A stretch of 5,721 nucleotides of DNA, from assembly GCA_003513895.1 (NCBI GenBank), contig DOSU01000099.1:23918-29638 (forward strand), given 5' to 3'. Below, in pieces: positions 1 to 4,615 of the stretch (the stretch's first letter is position 1; the number at the start of each line of letters is the position of its first letter). The notes under the pieces are model-generated. The model ran no database searches. It saw nothing but the letters and a program-made list of their open reading frames with translations, and was not told the DNA's origin. The position numbers were made by a program, and so were the translations under genes. The stretch is from Rikenellaceae bacterium. GTDB taxonomy: Bacteria > Bacteroidota > Bacteroidia > Bacteroidales > UBA932.

Positions 1-1
1 C

Positions 2-268
2 CAGGCTGTAGTCCGTTATATGAAAAGAGAGGGCCAAATTTGGATCCGTGTTTTCCCAGATAAGCCATTCACCAAAAAACCTGCTGAGGTTCGTATGGGT
101 AAGGGTAAGGGTGCACCTGAAGGATTTGTAGCTCCTATAACACCTGGTCGTATGATAATTGAAGCAGAAGGTGTTCCATTGGAAATAGCCAAAGAGGCTC
201 TCCGTCTTGGTGCACAAAAACTGCCGGTACTTACAAAATTTGTAGTTCGCAGAGATTACACTGAATAA
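2..268 (+). CDS. rplP: 50S ribosomal protein L16 (uL16), C-terminal part; 5' end outside window
   Basis: The frame is open from the left edge (QAVVRYMKREGQIW...) and gives 88 residues before the TAA, so roughly the first 50-55 residues of a protein of about 140 are missing. The ATG at position 20 is an internal methionine, because the L16 family continues upstream of it. The visible part holds the family signatures IWIRVFPDKP and VRMGKGKG, then the GVP-EIAKEALRLGAQKLP helix region. L16 is a large-subunit protein that contacts 23S rRNA near the A-site and central protuberance, and is needed late in 50S assembly and for tRNA accommodation. The arginine in VRMGKGKG matches the residue that is hydroxylated in E. 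coli L16; whether it is modified here cannot be seen. It is followed 18 nt later by rpmC, as in the classical S10 cluster. Confidence 0.98.
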   Translation, partial: QAVVRYMKREGQIWIRVFPDKPFTKKPAEVRMGKGKGAPEGFVAPITPGRMIIEAEGVPLEIAKEALRLGAQKLPVLTKFVVRRDYTE

Positions 269-286
269 TTTAATGAAGGAATAAAA

Positions 287-487
287 ATGAAAACACAGGA
301 GATACGCGAATTGTCCGCAAAAGACCTTACAGAGCGCATTGACACAGAGAAAGCAAATCTGTTGCGTGTTAAGATGAATCATGCTATTTCTCCATTAGAT
401 GATTTATCTCAGATTAAAAAAGCAAGAAGAAACATTGCCAGAATGCTCACTGTATTGAGCCAAAAGGAAATAAATCAGGACAAATAG
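287..487 (+). CDS. rpmC: 50S ribosomal protein L29 (uL29)
   Basis: This 66-residue protein has the usual L29 length and its two-helix hairpin pattern: an N-terminal helix (IRELSAKDLTERI, residues about 6-18), a middle stretch leading to SPLDDLSQIKKARRNIARM, and the conserved KARRNIARMLTVL helix near residues 45-57. L29 sits by the peptide exit tunnel on the large subunit and, together with L23, forms part of the docking area for trigger factor and SRP. The ATG is preceded by AAGGA (276-280) at 6 nt spacing, which supports the chosen start. It lies between rplP and rpsQ, the standard position. Nothing is unusual. Confidence 0.97.
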   Translation: MKTQEIRELSAKDLTERIDTEKANLLRVKMNHAISPLDDLSQIKKARRNIARMLTVLSQKEINQDK

Positions 488-492
488 AAGTC

Positions 493-747
493 ATGGAAAG
501 AAATCTTCGCAAAGATAGAGTAGGAGTGGTAGTAAGTAACAAAATGGATAAGTCTGTTGTTGTTGCTGTTAAAAGGAAAGTTAAACATCCAATTTACGGA
601 AAGTTCGTAAACAAAACCACTAAGTTTGTAGCTCATGACGAAAAGAACGAGTGCAGCGAGGGAGATACCATTCGCATCATGGAAACTCGTCCATTGAGCA
701 AAACCAAGCGCTGGAGACTAGTAGAAATTGTAGAAAAAGTTAAATAA
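493..747 (+). CDS. rpsQ: 30S ribosomal protein S17 (uS17)
   Basis: The 84-residue product is of normal S17 length. Family features are the opening RNLRKDRVGVVVSNKMDKSV, the strand KRKVKHPIYGKFV, and the ending GDTIRIMETRPLSKTKRW-RLVEIVEK. S17 is an OB-fold protein that binds 16S rRNA early in 30S assembly (5' and central domains). The start is only 5 nt after the rpmC stop and has no real Shine-Dalgarno motif, so translation is probably coupled to rpmC (inference). The gene closes the classical S10 cluster, but only 3 nt separate it from rplN, so there is no space for a separate spc promoter at this junction. Confidence 0.98.
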   Translation: MERNLRKDRVGVVVSNKMDKSVVVAVKRKVKHPIYGKFVNKTTKFVAHDEKNECSEGDTIRIMETRPLSKTKRWRLVEIVEKVK

Positions 748-750
748 GCT

Positions 751-1116
751 ATGATACAGCAAGAATCGAGATTATTGGTGGCAGATAACAGTGGAGCAAA
801 GGAAGTACTTTGTATCCGTGTGTTGGGGGGAACCCGCCGCCGCTATGCCGGTGTAGGCGATAAAATTGTAGTTACTGTTAAAAGTGCGATTCCCGGAGGC
901 GATGCCAAAAAGGGAACTGTTTCAAAAGCAGTGATTGTTCGCACGAAGAAAGAGATCCGTCGTCCGGACGGTTCATATATCCGTTTTGATGACAACGCAT
1001 GTGTGTTGCTTAACACTCAGGGTGAAGTACGCGGTACCCGTATTTTCGGGCCGGTTGCACGAGAGTTGCGTGAGAACTATATGAAAATTGTATCTTTAGC
1101 ACCAGAGGTGTTATAA
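751..1116 (+). CDS. rplN: 50S ribosomal protein L14 (uL14)
   Basis: This is a 121-residue protein, close to the 122-123 usual for L14. It starts MIQQESRLLVADNSGAKEV and carries the family signature stretches ADNSGAKEVLCIRVLGG and VGDKIVVTVKSAIPGG, then VRTKKEIRRPDGSYIRFDDNACVLLN and GTRIFGPVARELR. L14 lies at the 30S-50S interface, forms an inter-subunit bridge with 16S rRNA, and is the docking site for the silencing factor RsfS. In E. coli this gene opens the spc operon; here it follows rpsQ by 3 nt, which points to read-through from the S10 genes. There is no strong Shine-Dalgarno motif before the ATG. Confidence 0.98.
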   Translation: MIQQESRLLVADNSGAKEVLCIRVLGGTRRRYAGVGDKIVVTVKSAIPGGDAKKGTVSKAVIVRTKKEIRRPDGSYIRFDDNACVLLNTQGEVRGTRIFGPVARELRENYMKIVSLAPEVL

Positions 1117-1135
1117 TTAAAAGGTATATAAGAGT

Positions 1136-1459
1136 ATGAATAAGAAATTACATATTAAAAAGGGCGATACAGTTTATGTTAACGCCGGAGAAGACCGCGG
1201 TAAAACCGGAAAGGTTCTCGAGGTGCTTATAGAAAAAAATCGCGCGATTGTTGAAGGTATGAATATGGTAAGTAAACATACCAAGCCAAACGCAAAAAGT
1301 CCGCAGGGCGGAATCATTAAGCAGGAGGCTGCAATTCACACATCGAACCTGCAGGTAGTTGATCCCGTTAAGGGAGGTCCTACTCGCATTGGCCGTCGTT
1401 TGAATGATAAGGGAAAATTAGTTCGTTACGCGAAAAAATCTGGAGAGGAGATTAAATAA
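1136..1459 (+). CDS. rplX: 50S ribosomal protein L24 (uL24)
   Basis: The 107-residue product has the normal length for L24. An N-terminal KOW motif is clear at about residues 8-34 (IKKGDTVYVNAGEDRGKTGKV), followed by the conserved EGMNMVSKHTKPN and the GGIIKQEAAIHTSNLQVVDP segment, with a basic tail containing TRIGRR and KLVRYAKKSGE. L24 is an assembly-initiator protein binding the 5' domain of 23S rRNA near the exit tunnel. A weak AAGG lies at 1121-1124, 11 nt from the ATG. Its stop codon overlaps the start of rplE by one base (TAATG at 1457-1461), so L5 synthesis is likely coupled to L24. An antisense ORF within this gene is not meaningful. Confidence 0.98.
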   Translation: MNKKLHIKKGDTVYVNAGEDRGKTGKVLEVLIEKNRAIVEGMNMVSKHTKPNAKSPQGGIIKQEAAIHTSNLQVVDPVKGGPTRIGRRLNDKGKLVRYAKKSGEEIK

Positions 1460-1461
1460 TG
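1441..1461 (+). promoter_or_regulatory. Ribosome binding site and TAATG stop/start overlap for rplE
   Basis: The purine-rich GGAGAGGAG (1442-1450) ends 8 nt before the ATG at 1459, and the ATG shares its A with the TAA stop of rplX. This decides the start of rplE: no other ATG, GTG or TTG codon occurs in frame between this ATG and the start of the conserved L5 domain. The arrangement favours termination-reinitiation coupling (inference). Confidence 0.75.
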
Positions 1462-2106
1462 GCAAGTTCTAAACCAAGTGTTGCGCCAAAGGCAACAGCT
1501 AAACCAAAAGCAGACAAAGCTGCTAAAGTTGAAGGTGCTCAAGTAAAAGTAAAGGGCTACGTTCCTACACTGCAAAAAGTTTACAAAGACGAGATTGTAC
1601 CAAAACTCATGAAAGAGTTTGGTTATTCCTCGGTTATGCAGGTACCCAAATTGACCAAGATTACAATTAATCAGGGTGTCGGTTCGGCAACCGGAGACAA
1701 GAAACTGGTAGAAATTGCACAGCAGGAGCTTTCAATCATTACCGGCCAGAGAGCTGTTCAAACTTACTCTCGCAAAGACATTTCCAACTTCAAACTTCGT
1801 AAGGGAATGCCTATTGGAGTTAAAGTCACTCTTCGTGCGACTAAAATGTATGAGTTTCTTGAGAGACTTATTTCAATTTCGTTGCCTCGCATCAGAGATT
1901 TTAAAGGAATCAACGAAAAATTTGACGGCAGAGGAAACTATACTCTTGGAATTAAAGAGCAGATAATCTACCCGGAAATTGACATTGACAAAGTAACTAA
2001 GATTCTCGGAATGGAGATAACATTTGTTACATCTGTCAGTAGCGACGAAGAAGCATTTGCACTGCTTCGCGAGTTCGGCCTGCCTTTCAAAAACATTAAG
2101 AAATAA
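1459..2106 (+). CDS. rplE: 50S ribosomal protein L5 (uL5) with basic N-terminal extension
   Basis: The product is 215 residues, against about 179 in E. coli and roughly 185 in typical Bacteroidota from memory. The conserved L5 domain begins around residues 34-38 (YVPTLQKVYKDEI) and shows SSVMQVPKLTKITINQGVG, TGQRAVQTYSRKDISNFKLR, KGMPIGVKVTLR, LPRIRDFKGI, the FDGRGNYTLGIKEQIIYPEI region and the end LLREFGLPFKN. L5 binds 5S rRNA with L18 in the central protuberance and contacts the P-site tRNA and the 30S head. The first ~31-33 residues are extra: low-complexity, rich in Lys, Ala and Pro (MASSKPSVAPKATAKPKADK and on), with no hydrophobic signal segment. A strong ribosome binding site and the absence of any later start codon before the core make the extension likely real. 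A 9-bp direct repeat (CTAAACCAA at 1469-1477 and 1499-1507) lies within it. Confidence 0.97.
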   Translation: MASSKPSVAPKATAKPKADKAAKVEGAQVKVKGYVPTLQKVYKDEIVPKLMKEFGYSSVMQVPKLTKITINQGVGSATGDKKLVEIAQQELSIITGQRAVQTYSRKDISNFKLRKGMPIGVKVTLRATKMYEFLERLISISLPRIRDFKGINEKFDGRGNYTLGIKEQIIYPEIDIDKVTKILGMEITFVTSVSSDEEAFALLREFGLPFKNIKK

Positions 2107-2128
2107 TCTATAAAATTAGAGATAGATA

Positions 2129-2398
2129 ATGGCAAAAGAATCAATGAAGGCACGCGAAGTTAAACGCGCTAAACTATGTGCCAAATACGCAGAAAAACGC
2201 AAAGCCCTTAAAGAGGCGGGCGACTATGCAGCACTTGACTTACTTCCAAAAAATTCAAGTCCTGTTCGCCAGCATAACCGTTGTTCACTCACCGGCCGTC
2301 CAAAAGGATTTATGCGAATTTTCGGTATCAGCCGTATCCAGTTTCGTGAAATGGCCAGCAAGGGACTTATCCCGGGCATTCGCAAAGCTAGTTGGTAG
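2129..2398 (+). CDS. rpsN: 30S ribosomal protein S14 (uS14), zinc-independent long form
   Basis: This 89-residue S14 is the long form without zinc: only two cysteines (C17 and C52) occur and there is no pair of CxxC motifs as in the ~61-residue zinc-binding form. It opens with MAKESMKAREVKRAKLCAKY and ends with the strongly conserved NRCSLTGRPKGFMRIFGISR and FREMASKGLIPGIRKASW. S14 binds the 3' domain of 16S rRNA in the 30S head, close to S3 and S10, and is added late in assembly. The start lies 22 nt after rplE and has no strong Shine-Dalgarno motif (weak AGAGATAGA upstream). A different frame open over the same region (2178-2432) is a shadow. A stem-loop follows almost directly after the TAG. 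Confidence 0.98.
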   Translation: MAKESMKAREVKRAKLCAKYAEKRKALKEAGDYAALDLLPKNSSPVRQHNRCSLTGRPKGFMRIFGISRIQFREMASKGLIPGIRKASW

Positions 2399-2400
2399 AA

Positions 2401-2424
2401 AATTGCGGCTTTGTGCCGCCAATT
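2401..2424 (+). other. Potential stem-loop directly downstream of rpsN
   Basis: The arm AATTGCGGC (2401-2409) can pair with GCCGCCAATT (2415-2424) as nine base pairs with one bulged C, around the five-base loop TTTGT. It starts 2 nt after the rpsN stop. The sequence after it is AT-rich (ATATATAATATTTATT) but not a run of T, so it is a poor intrinsic terminator. It could act as a weak attenuator, an mRNA processing or stability element, or a protein-binding site. The pairing is seen in the sequence; any function is inference. Confidence 0.5.
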
Positions 2425-2451
2425 ATATATAATATTTATTAATTATTGGAT

Positions 2452-2476
2452 ATCGGGCATCCGGTTGGATGTCGAT
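2452..2476 (+). promoter_or_regulatory. Potential stem-loop in the rpsH leader
   Basis: The core is CATCC (2458-2462), loop GGTT, GGATG (2467-2471). It extends outward by a G-U pair (2457/2472), a G-C pair (2456/2473), a bulged G at 2455, then C-G, T-A and A-T pairs (2454-2452 with 2474-2476), giving ten pairs in total. It ends 23 nt before the rpsH ATG, a position where a translational control element would sit. I looked by eye for the AAGU/AUACU-like core of 16S helix 21 that S8 recognises in E. coli and did not see it here. A regulatory role is therefore only a suggestion. Confidence 0.4.
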
Positions 2477-2499
2477 CGAAAAACAAAAAAAAAGTAACA

Positions 2500-2895
2500 A
2501 TGACTGATCCAATTGCAGATTACTTGACAAGGGTGCGTAATGCAGCTCTTGCAGGACATAAGGTTGTTGAAATTCCTTCTTCAAAAATGAAGCTGGAACT
2601 TACCCGTATTCTCCATGAAAAAGGGTATATTATCAGCTACAAACTAGTTGAGGGAACACCTTTCAGCACCATTAAAATAGCTCTTAAGTATCATCCCGAT
2701 ACCAAAAAGTCGGCTATCAAAAAAATAACCAGAATAAGTTCTCCGGGTTTGAGACGGTATTCAGGCGTCGATAAAATGCCGAGAGTACTTAACGGACTTG
2801 GTATTGCCATTATTTCTACCTCCAAAGGTATTATAACAGACAAAGAGGCAAAAGATCTAAATGTTGGCGGAGAAATTCTTTGCTACGTTTATTAA
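2500..2895 (+). CDS. rpsH: 30S ribosomal protein S8 (uS8)
   Basis: Starting at the ATG at 2500 gives 131 residues beginning MTDPIADYLTRVRNA, exactly where the S8 family begins. A longer in-frame reading from the TTG at 2446 would add 18 residues (MDIGHPVGC...) without family similarity and is not used. The N-terminal domain includes the KVVEIPSSKMKLELTRIL segment; the C-terminal domain has SSPGLRRYSGVDKMPRVLNG and the RNA-binding signature ISTSKGIITDKEAK, ending GGEILCYVY. S8 binds helix 21 and the central domain of 16S rRNA early in 30S assembly and in E. coli is the autogenous repressor of the spc operon. The start has no Shine-Dalgarno motif but is preceded by an A-rich run, a start context reported for Bacteroidota. 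Confidence 0.98.
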   Translation: MTDPIADYLTRVRNAALAGHKVVEIPSSKMKLELTRILHEKGYIISYKLVEGTPFSTIKIALKYHPDTKKSAIKKITRISSPGLRRYSGVDKMPRVLNGLGIAIISTSKGIITDKEAKDLNVGGEILCYVY

Positions 2896-2937
2896 TCTAT
2901 AAGTTCCTTAGTATATAAATTAAAAAACTATTAATAA
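2896..2937 (+). other. 42-nt AT-rich gap before rplF, no Shine-Dalgarno motif
   Basis: The gap is mostly A and T and contains only a small hairpin possibility (TATAAG, loop TTC, CTTAGTA with a bulged G, 2898-2913). The stretch before the rplF ATG is AT-rich (TAAAAAACTATTAATAA) and no purine-rich ribosome binding motif is present. I see no promoter that I could defend and no terminator. Confidence 0.5.
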
Positions 2938-3498
2938 ATGTCACGAATAGGAAAATTACCTGTAAACCTTCCTGCCGGAGTCAGCGCCACTATTGGATCC
3001 GACAATGTTGTTAAGGTTAAAGGCCCCCTAGGTGAATTGTCGCAAAAAGTAGATGCCGACATCACTGTTACGATTGAGGGAGGTATAGTTACAGTCAGCC
3101 GTCCGACAGATCAGCCTCGTCACCGTTCTATGCACGGTTTATACAGGTCGCTAATCAGTAATATGGTTACCGGAGTATCAACAGGCTACACAATCAAACA
3201 AGAGTTTGTTGGTGTGGGTTACCGTGTTGAAGTTAAAGGTCAGGTTGTGGAAATGAGTCTTGGCTACTCACATGATATTCACCTTTTGCTCCCTGTAGAA
3301 GTAAAGGCTGTGGCAGAAGTTGTTAAAAAGGGTGCTAACCCTGTGTTGACTTTAACCAGTTTCGACAAGCAATTAATCGGAATGGTTGCCGCTAAAATAC
3401 GCTCGTTGCGTAAACCTGAACCATACAAAGGTAAAGGTATTAAGTTTGTTGGTGAACAACTTCGTCGCAAAGCCGGAAAATCGGCCAGCGCTAAATAA
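2938..3498 (+). CDS. rplF: 50S ribosomal protein L6 (uL6)
   Basis: The product is 186 residues, slightly longer than the ~177 of E. coli and normal for Bacteroidota. It opens MSRIGKLPVNLPAGVSATI, has KVKGPLGELSQKV in the first of two similar alpha/beta domains (about residues 1-80), QPRHRSMHGLYRSLISNMV leading into the second domain, and the C-terminal signature RKPEPYKGKGIKFVGE followed by the basic end QLRRKAGKSASAK. L6 sits at the base of the L7/L12 stalk near the sarcin-ricin loop and supports factor-dependent GTP hydrolysis and 50S assembly. The start lacks a Shine-Dalgarno motif and lies in AT-rich sequence. An antisense frame across its 3' end is a shadow. Confidence 0.98.
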   Translation: MSRIGKLPVNLPAGVSATIGSDNVVKVKGPLGELSQKVDADITVTIEGGIVTVSRPTDQPRHRSMHGLYRSLISNMVTGVSTGYTIKQEFVGVGYRVEVKGQVVEMSLGYSHDIHLLLPVEVKAVAEVVKKGANPVLTLTSFDKQLIGMVAAKIRSLRKPEPYKGKGIKFVGEQLRRKAGKSASAK

Positions 3499-3500
3499 TA

Positions 3501-3512
3501 AGGGGAGGATAT
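3501..3512 (+). promoter_or_regulatory. Strong Shine-Dalgarno motif for rplR
   Basis: AGGGGAGGA (3501-3509) lies in the short rplF-rplR gap; GGAGG ends 4 nt before the ATG at 3513, a tight spacing. It supports that ATG as the start. Confidence 0.7.
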
Positions 3513-3875
3513 ATGGCTATAAATAAAATAGAAAGAAGAAAGAGAATACAGCACCGCATCCGCAAAGTGGTTACCGGTGTTGCCGAAAGGCCCAGACTGG
3601 CTGTATTCAGAAGCAATAAACAGATATATGTTCAGCTTATCGACGATGTTAAAGGAGTTACACTTGCATCTGCAAGTTCTCTTGACAAAGCAATCGTTGA
3701 GGCGTGCAAAGGCAAGCCCGCAATTGAAATGGCAAAACTAGTCGGGAAACTGGCAGCTGAGCGTGCAATTGAAAAGGGTATTACAGAGGTATCATTCGAC
3801 AGAGGAGGTTACCTTTATCACGGAAGAGTAAAAAGTTTAGCAGATGCCGCCCGCGAAGGTGGTCTTAAATTCTAG
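3513..3875 (+). CDS. rplR: 50S ribosomal protein L18 (uL18)
   Basis: This 120-residue protein has the normal L18 size. A basic N-terminal arm (KIERRKRIQHRIRKVV, residues about 5-20) is followed by RPRLAVFRSNKQIYVQLIDD, the variable segment around residues 58-70, and the conserved ending FDRGGYLYHGRVKSLADAAREGGLKF. L18 binds 5S rRNA directly and, with L5 encoded upstream, brings it into the central protuberance of the large subunit. The start is supported by a strong Shine-Dalgarno motif. It follows rplF by 14 nt and precedes rpsE by 9 nt, the usual spc order. Confidence 0.98.
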   Translation: MAINKIERRKRIQHRIRKVVTGVAERPRLAVFRSNKQIYVQLIDDVKGVTLASASSLDKAIVEACKGKPAIEMAKLVGKLAAERAIEKGITEVSFDRGGYLYHGRVKSLADAAREGGLKF

Positions 3876-3884
3876 GATTAGACT

Positions 3885-4403
3885 ATGGCAAATATAAATG
3901 TAAAGAAAGTTAAAACTACCGATCTCGAACTTAAAGACAGGTTGGTGGCAGTAAAAAGAGTTACAAAGGTAACCAAAGGTGGTCGCCACTTCAGTTTTGC
4001 TGCCATTGTGGTAGTTGGAGATGAGAAGGGTGTAGTAGGCTTCGGCCTGGGCAAGGCAAATGAGGTTACGACTGCAATTTCAAAAGGAATTGAAGATGCA
4101 AAGAAGAACCTTGTCAAAATTCCTTTGAACAAAAAGACTATTCCTCACGAGCAGGAAGCTAAATTCGGTGGTGCAAGAGTTTTTATGAAACCCGCTGCAG
4201 AAGGAACCGGAGTAAAGGCAGGAGGTGCGATGCGCGCGGTATTTGAATCAGTTGGTATACACGATGTACTTGCTAAGTCAAAAGGCTCGTCAAATCCTCA
4301 CAACCTTGTGAAGGCTACAGTTGCAGCACTTCTTGAAATGAGAGATGCTTATACCGTTGCCGGTCTTCGCGGAATTCCAATGAACAGAGTATTTAACGGT
4401 TAG
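3885..4403 (+). CDS. rpsE: 30S ribosomal protein S5 (uS5)
   Basis: The product has 172 residues, typical for S5. The N-terminal double-stranded-RNA-binding-like domain shows ELKDRLVAVKRVTKVTKGGR, HFSFAAIVVVGDEKGVVGFG and GLGKANEVTTAISKGIEDAK (about residues 16-70). The C-terminal domain holds FGGARVFMKPAAEGTGVKAG, GGAMRAVFESVGIHDVLAKS and GSSNPHNLVKATVAALLEM, ending at FNG. S5 helps maintain translational fidelity with S4 and S12 and lies at the mRNA entry site. The loop around VTKVTKGGRHFSF corresponds to the region where spectinomycin-resistance substitutions occur in other bacteria; it looks complete and I see no deletion. No clear Shine-Dalgarno motif precedes the ATG (CTAGGATTAGACT). Its TAG stop is embedded in the ribosome binding site of rpmD. 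Confidence 0.98.
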   Translation: MANINVKKVKTTDLELKDRLVAVKRVTKVTKGGRHFSFAAIVVVGDEKGVVGFGLGKANEVTTAISKGIEDAKKNLVKIPLNKKTIPHEQEAKFGGARVFMKPAAEGTGVKAGGAMRAVFESVGIHDVLAKSKGSSNPHNLVKATVAALLEMRDAYTVAGLRGIPMNRVFNG

Positions 4404-4417
4404 GAGGAGAAGAAGAA
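4401..4417 (+). promoter_or_regulatory. Shine-Dalgarno motif of rpmD overlapping the rpsE stop
   Basis: The TAG stop of rpsE forms part of TAGGAGGAG (4401-4409), a near-perfect AGGAGG motif at 4402-4407 lying 10 nt before the rpmD ATG at 4418. Ribosomes ending S5 would cover this site, so coupling is likely (inference). Confidence 0.7.
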
Positions 4418-4600
4418 ATGGGAAAAGTAAGAATTACTCAAACTAAGAGCAAGAACAAAGCAACAATAAGGCAGGCAGCTACGCTGGCTACTTTAGGAAT
4501 TCGCAAAATTAATCAGTCAGTTGAAATTGAATTAAATCCTGTATATAAGGGTATGATTGAAAAAGTCCTACACCTTGTTAAAGTTGAAGAAATTAACTAA
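4418..4600 (+). CDS. rpmD: 50S ribosomal protein L30 (uL30)
   Basis: The 60-residue product has the length of bacterial L30. It begins MGKVRITQTKSKNKATIRQA, continues with the conserved ATLATLGIRKINQSVE helix, and ends PVYKGMIEKVLHLVKVEEIN, which matches the family's GMI-KV-HLVKVEE ending. L30 binds 23S rRNA on the solvent side of the large subunit; it is not present in every bacterium, so its retention is a modest observation. The start is set by a strong Shine-Dalgarno motif, and the gene sits in the standard place between rpsE and rplO. Confidence 0.97.
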   Translation: MGKVRITQTKSKNKATIRQAATLATLGIRKINQSVEIELNPVYKGMIEKVLHLVKVEEIN

Positions 4601-4615
4601 AAGGAGATTTTAAAA
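4601..4615 (+). promoter_or_regulatory. Shine-Dalgarno motif for rplO
   Basis: AAGGAG (4601-4606) directly follows the rpmD stop and lies 9 nt before the rplO ATG at 4616, with an A/T-rich spacer. It supports this start. Confidence 0.7.

Larger units (their letters stand above)
2399..2499 (+). other. 101-nt structured spacer between rpsN and rpsH
   Basis: This is the longest non-coding gap in the window; most others are 3-22 nt. In order it contains a GC-rich hairpin (2401-2424), an AT-rich stretch with a TATAAT hexamer at 2428-2433 but no matching upstream box, a second hairpin (2452-2476), and an A-rich run up to the rpsH ATG including nine consecutive A at 2485-2493. It does not encode a recognised peptide. 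A reading frame from a TTG at 2446 is joined in frame to rpsH, but its 18 extra residues do not resemble S8. Confidence 0.7.

Noticed and set aside
1148..1339. Minus-strand ORF inside rplX
   Set aside because: It lies wholly within a clear ribosomal protein gene, has no recognisable family features and is best explained as a shadow.
1715..1966. Plus-strand alternative-frame ORF inside rplE
   Set aside because: It is out of frame with the well-conserved L5 core and has no family similarity that I recognise.
1968..2153. Minus-strand ORF across the rplE-rpsN junction
   Set aside because: It is antisense to the conserved L5 C-terminus, with no ribosome binding site or recognisable domain.
2178..2432. 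Alternative-frame ORF overlapping rpsN and the spacer
   Set aside because: It is a shadow of S14; its end in the spacer is by chance and the protein looks like no known family.
2428..2433. TATAAT hexamer as an internal promoter before rpsH
   Set aside because: No matching upstream box is seen at the proper distance, and the Bacteroidota-type TTTG-containing elements are absent; such hexamers are expected by chance in AT-rich sequence.
2401..2440. Intrinsic terminator after rpsN
   Set aside because: The hairpin is plausible but is followed by mixed A/T sequence rather than a T-tract, and essential co-transcribed genes follow in the same cluster.
2446..2499. In-frame 18-residue N-terminal extension of S8 from a TTG codon
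   Set aside because: The extra residues (MDIGHPVGC...) do not resemble S8, the stretch overlaps a hairpin and a poly-A run, and the family begins exactly at the ATG at 2500.
3279..3554. Minus-strand ORF across the rplF-rplR junction
   Set aside because: It is antisense to the conserved L6 C-terminus and L18 N-terminus, with no supporting signals.
3878..4132. Minus-strand ORF antisense to rpsE
   Set aside because: It is a shadow of the S5 coding sequence; its hydrophobic look follows from the complement of Lys/Val-rich codons.
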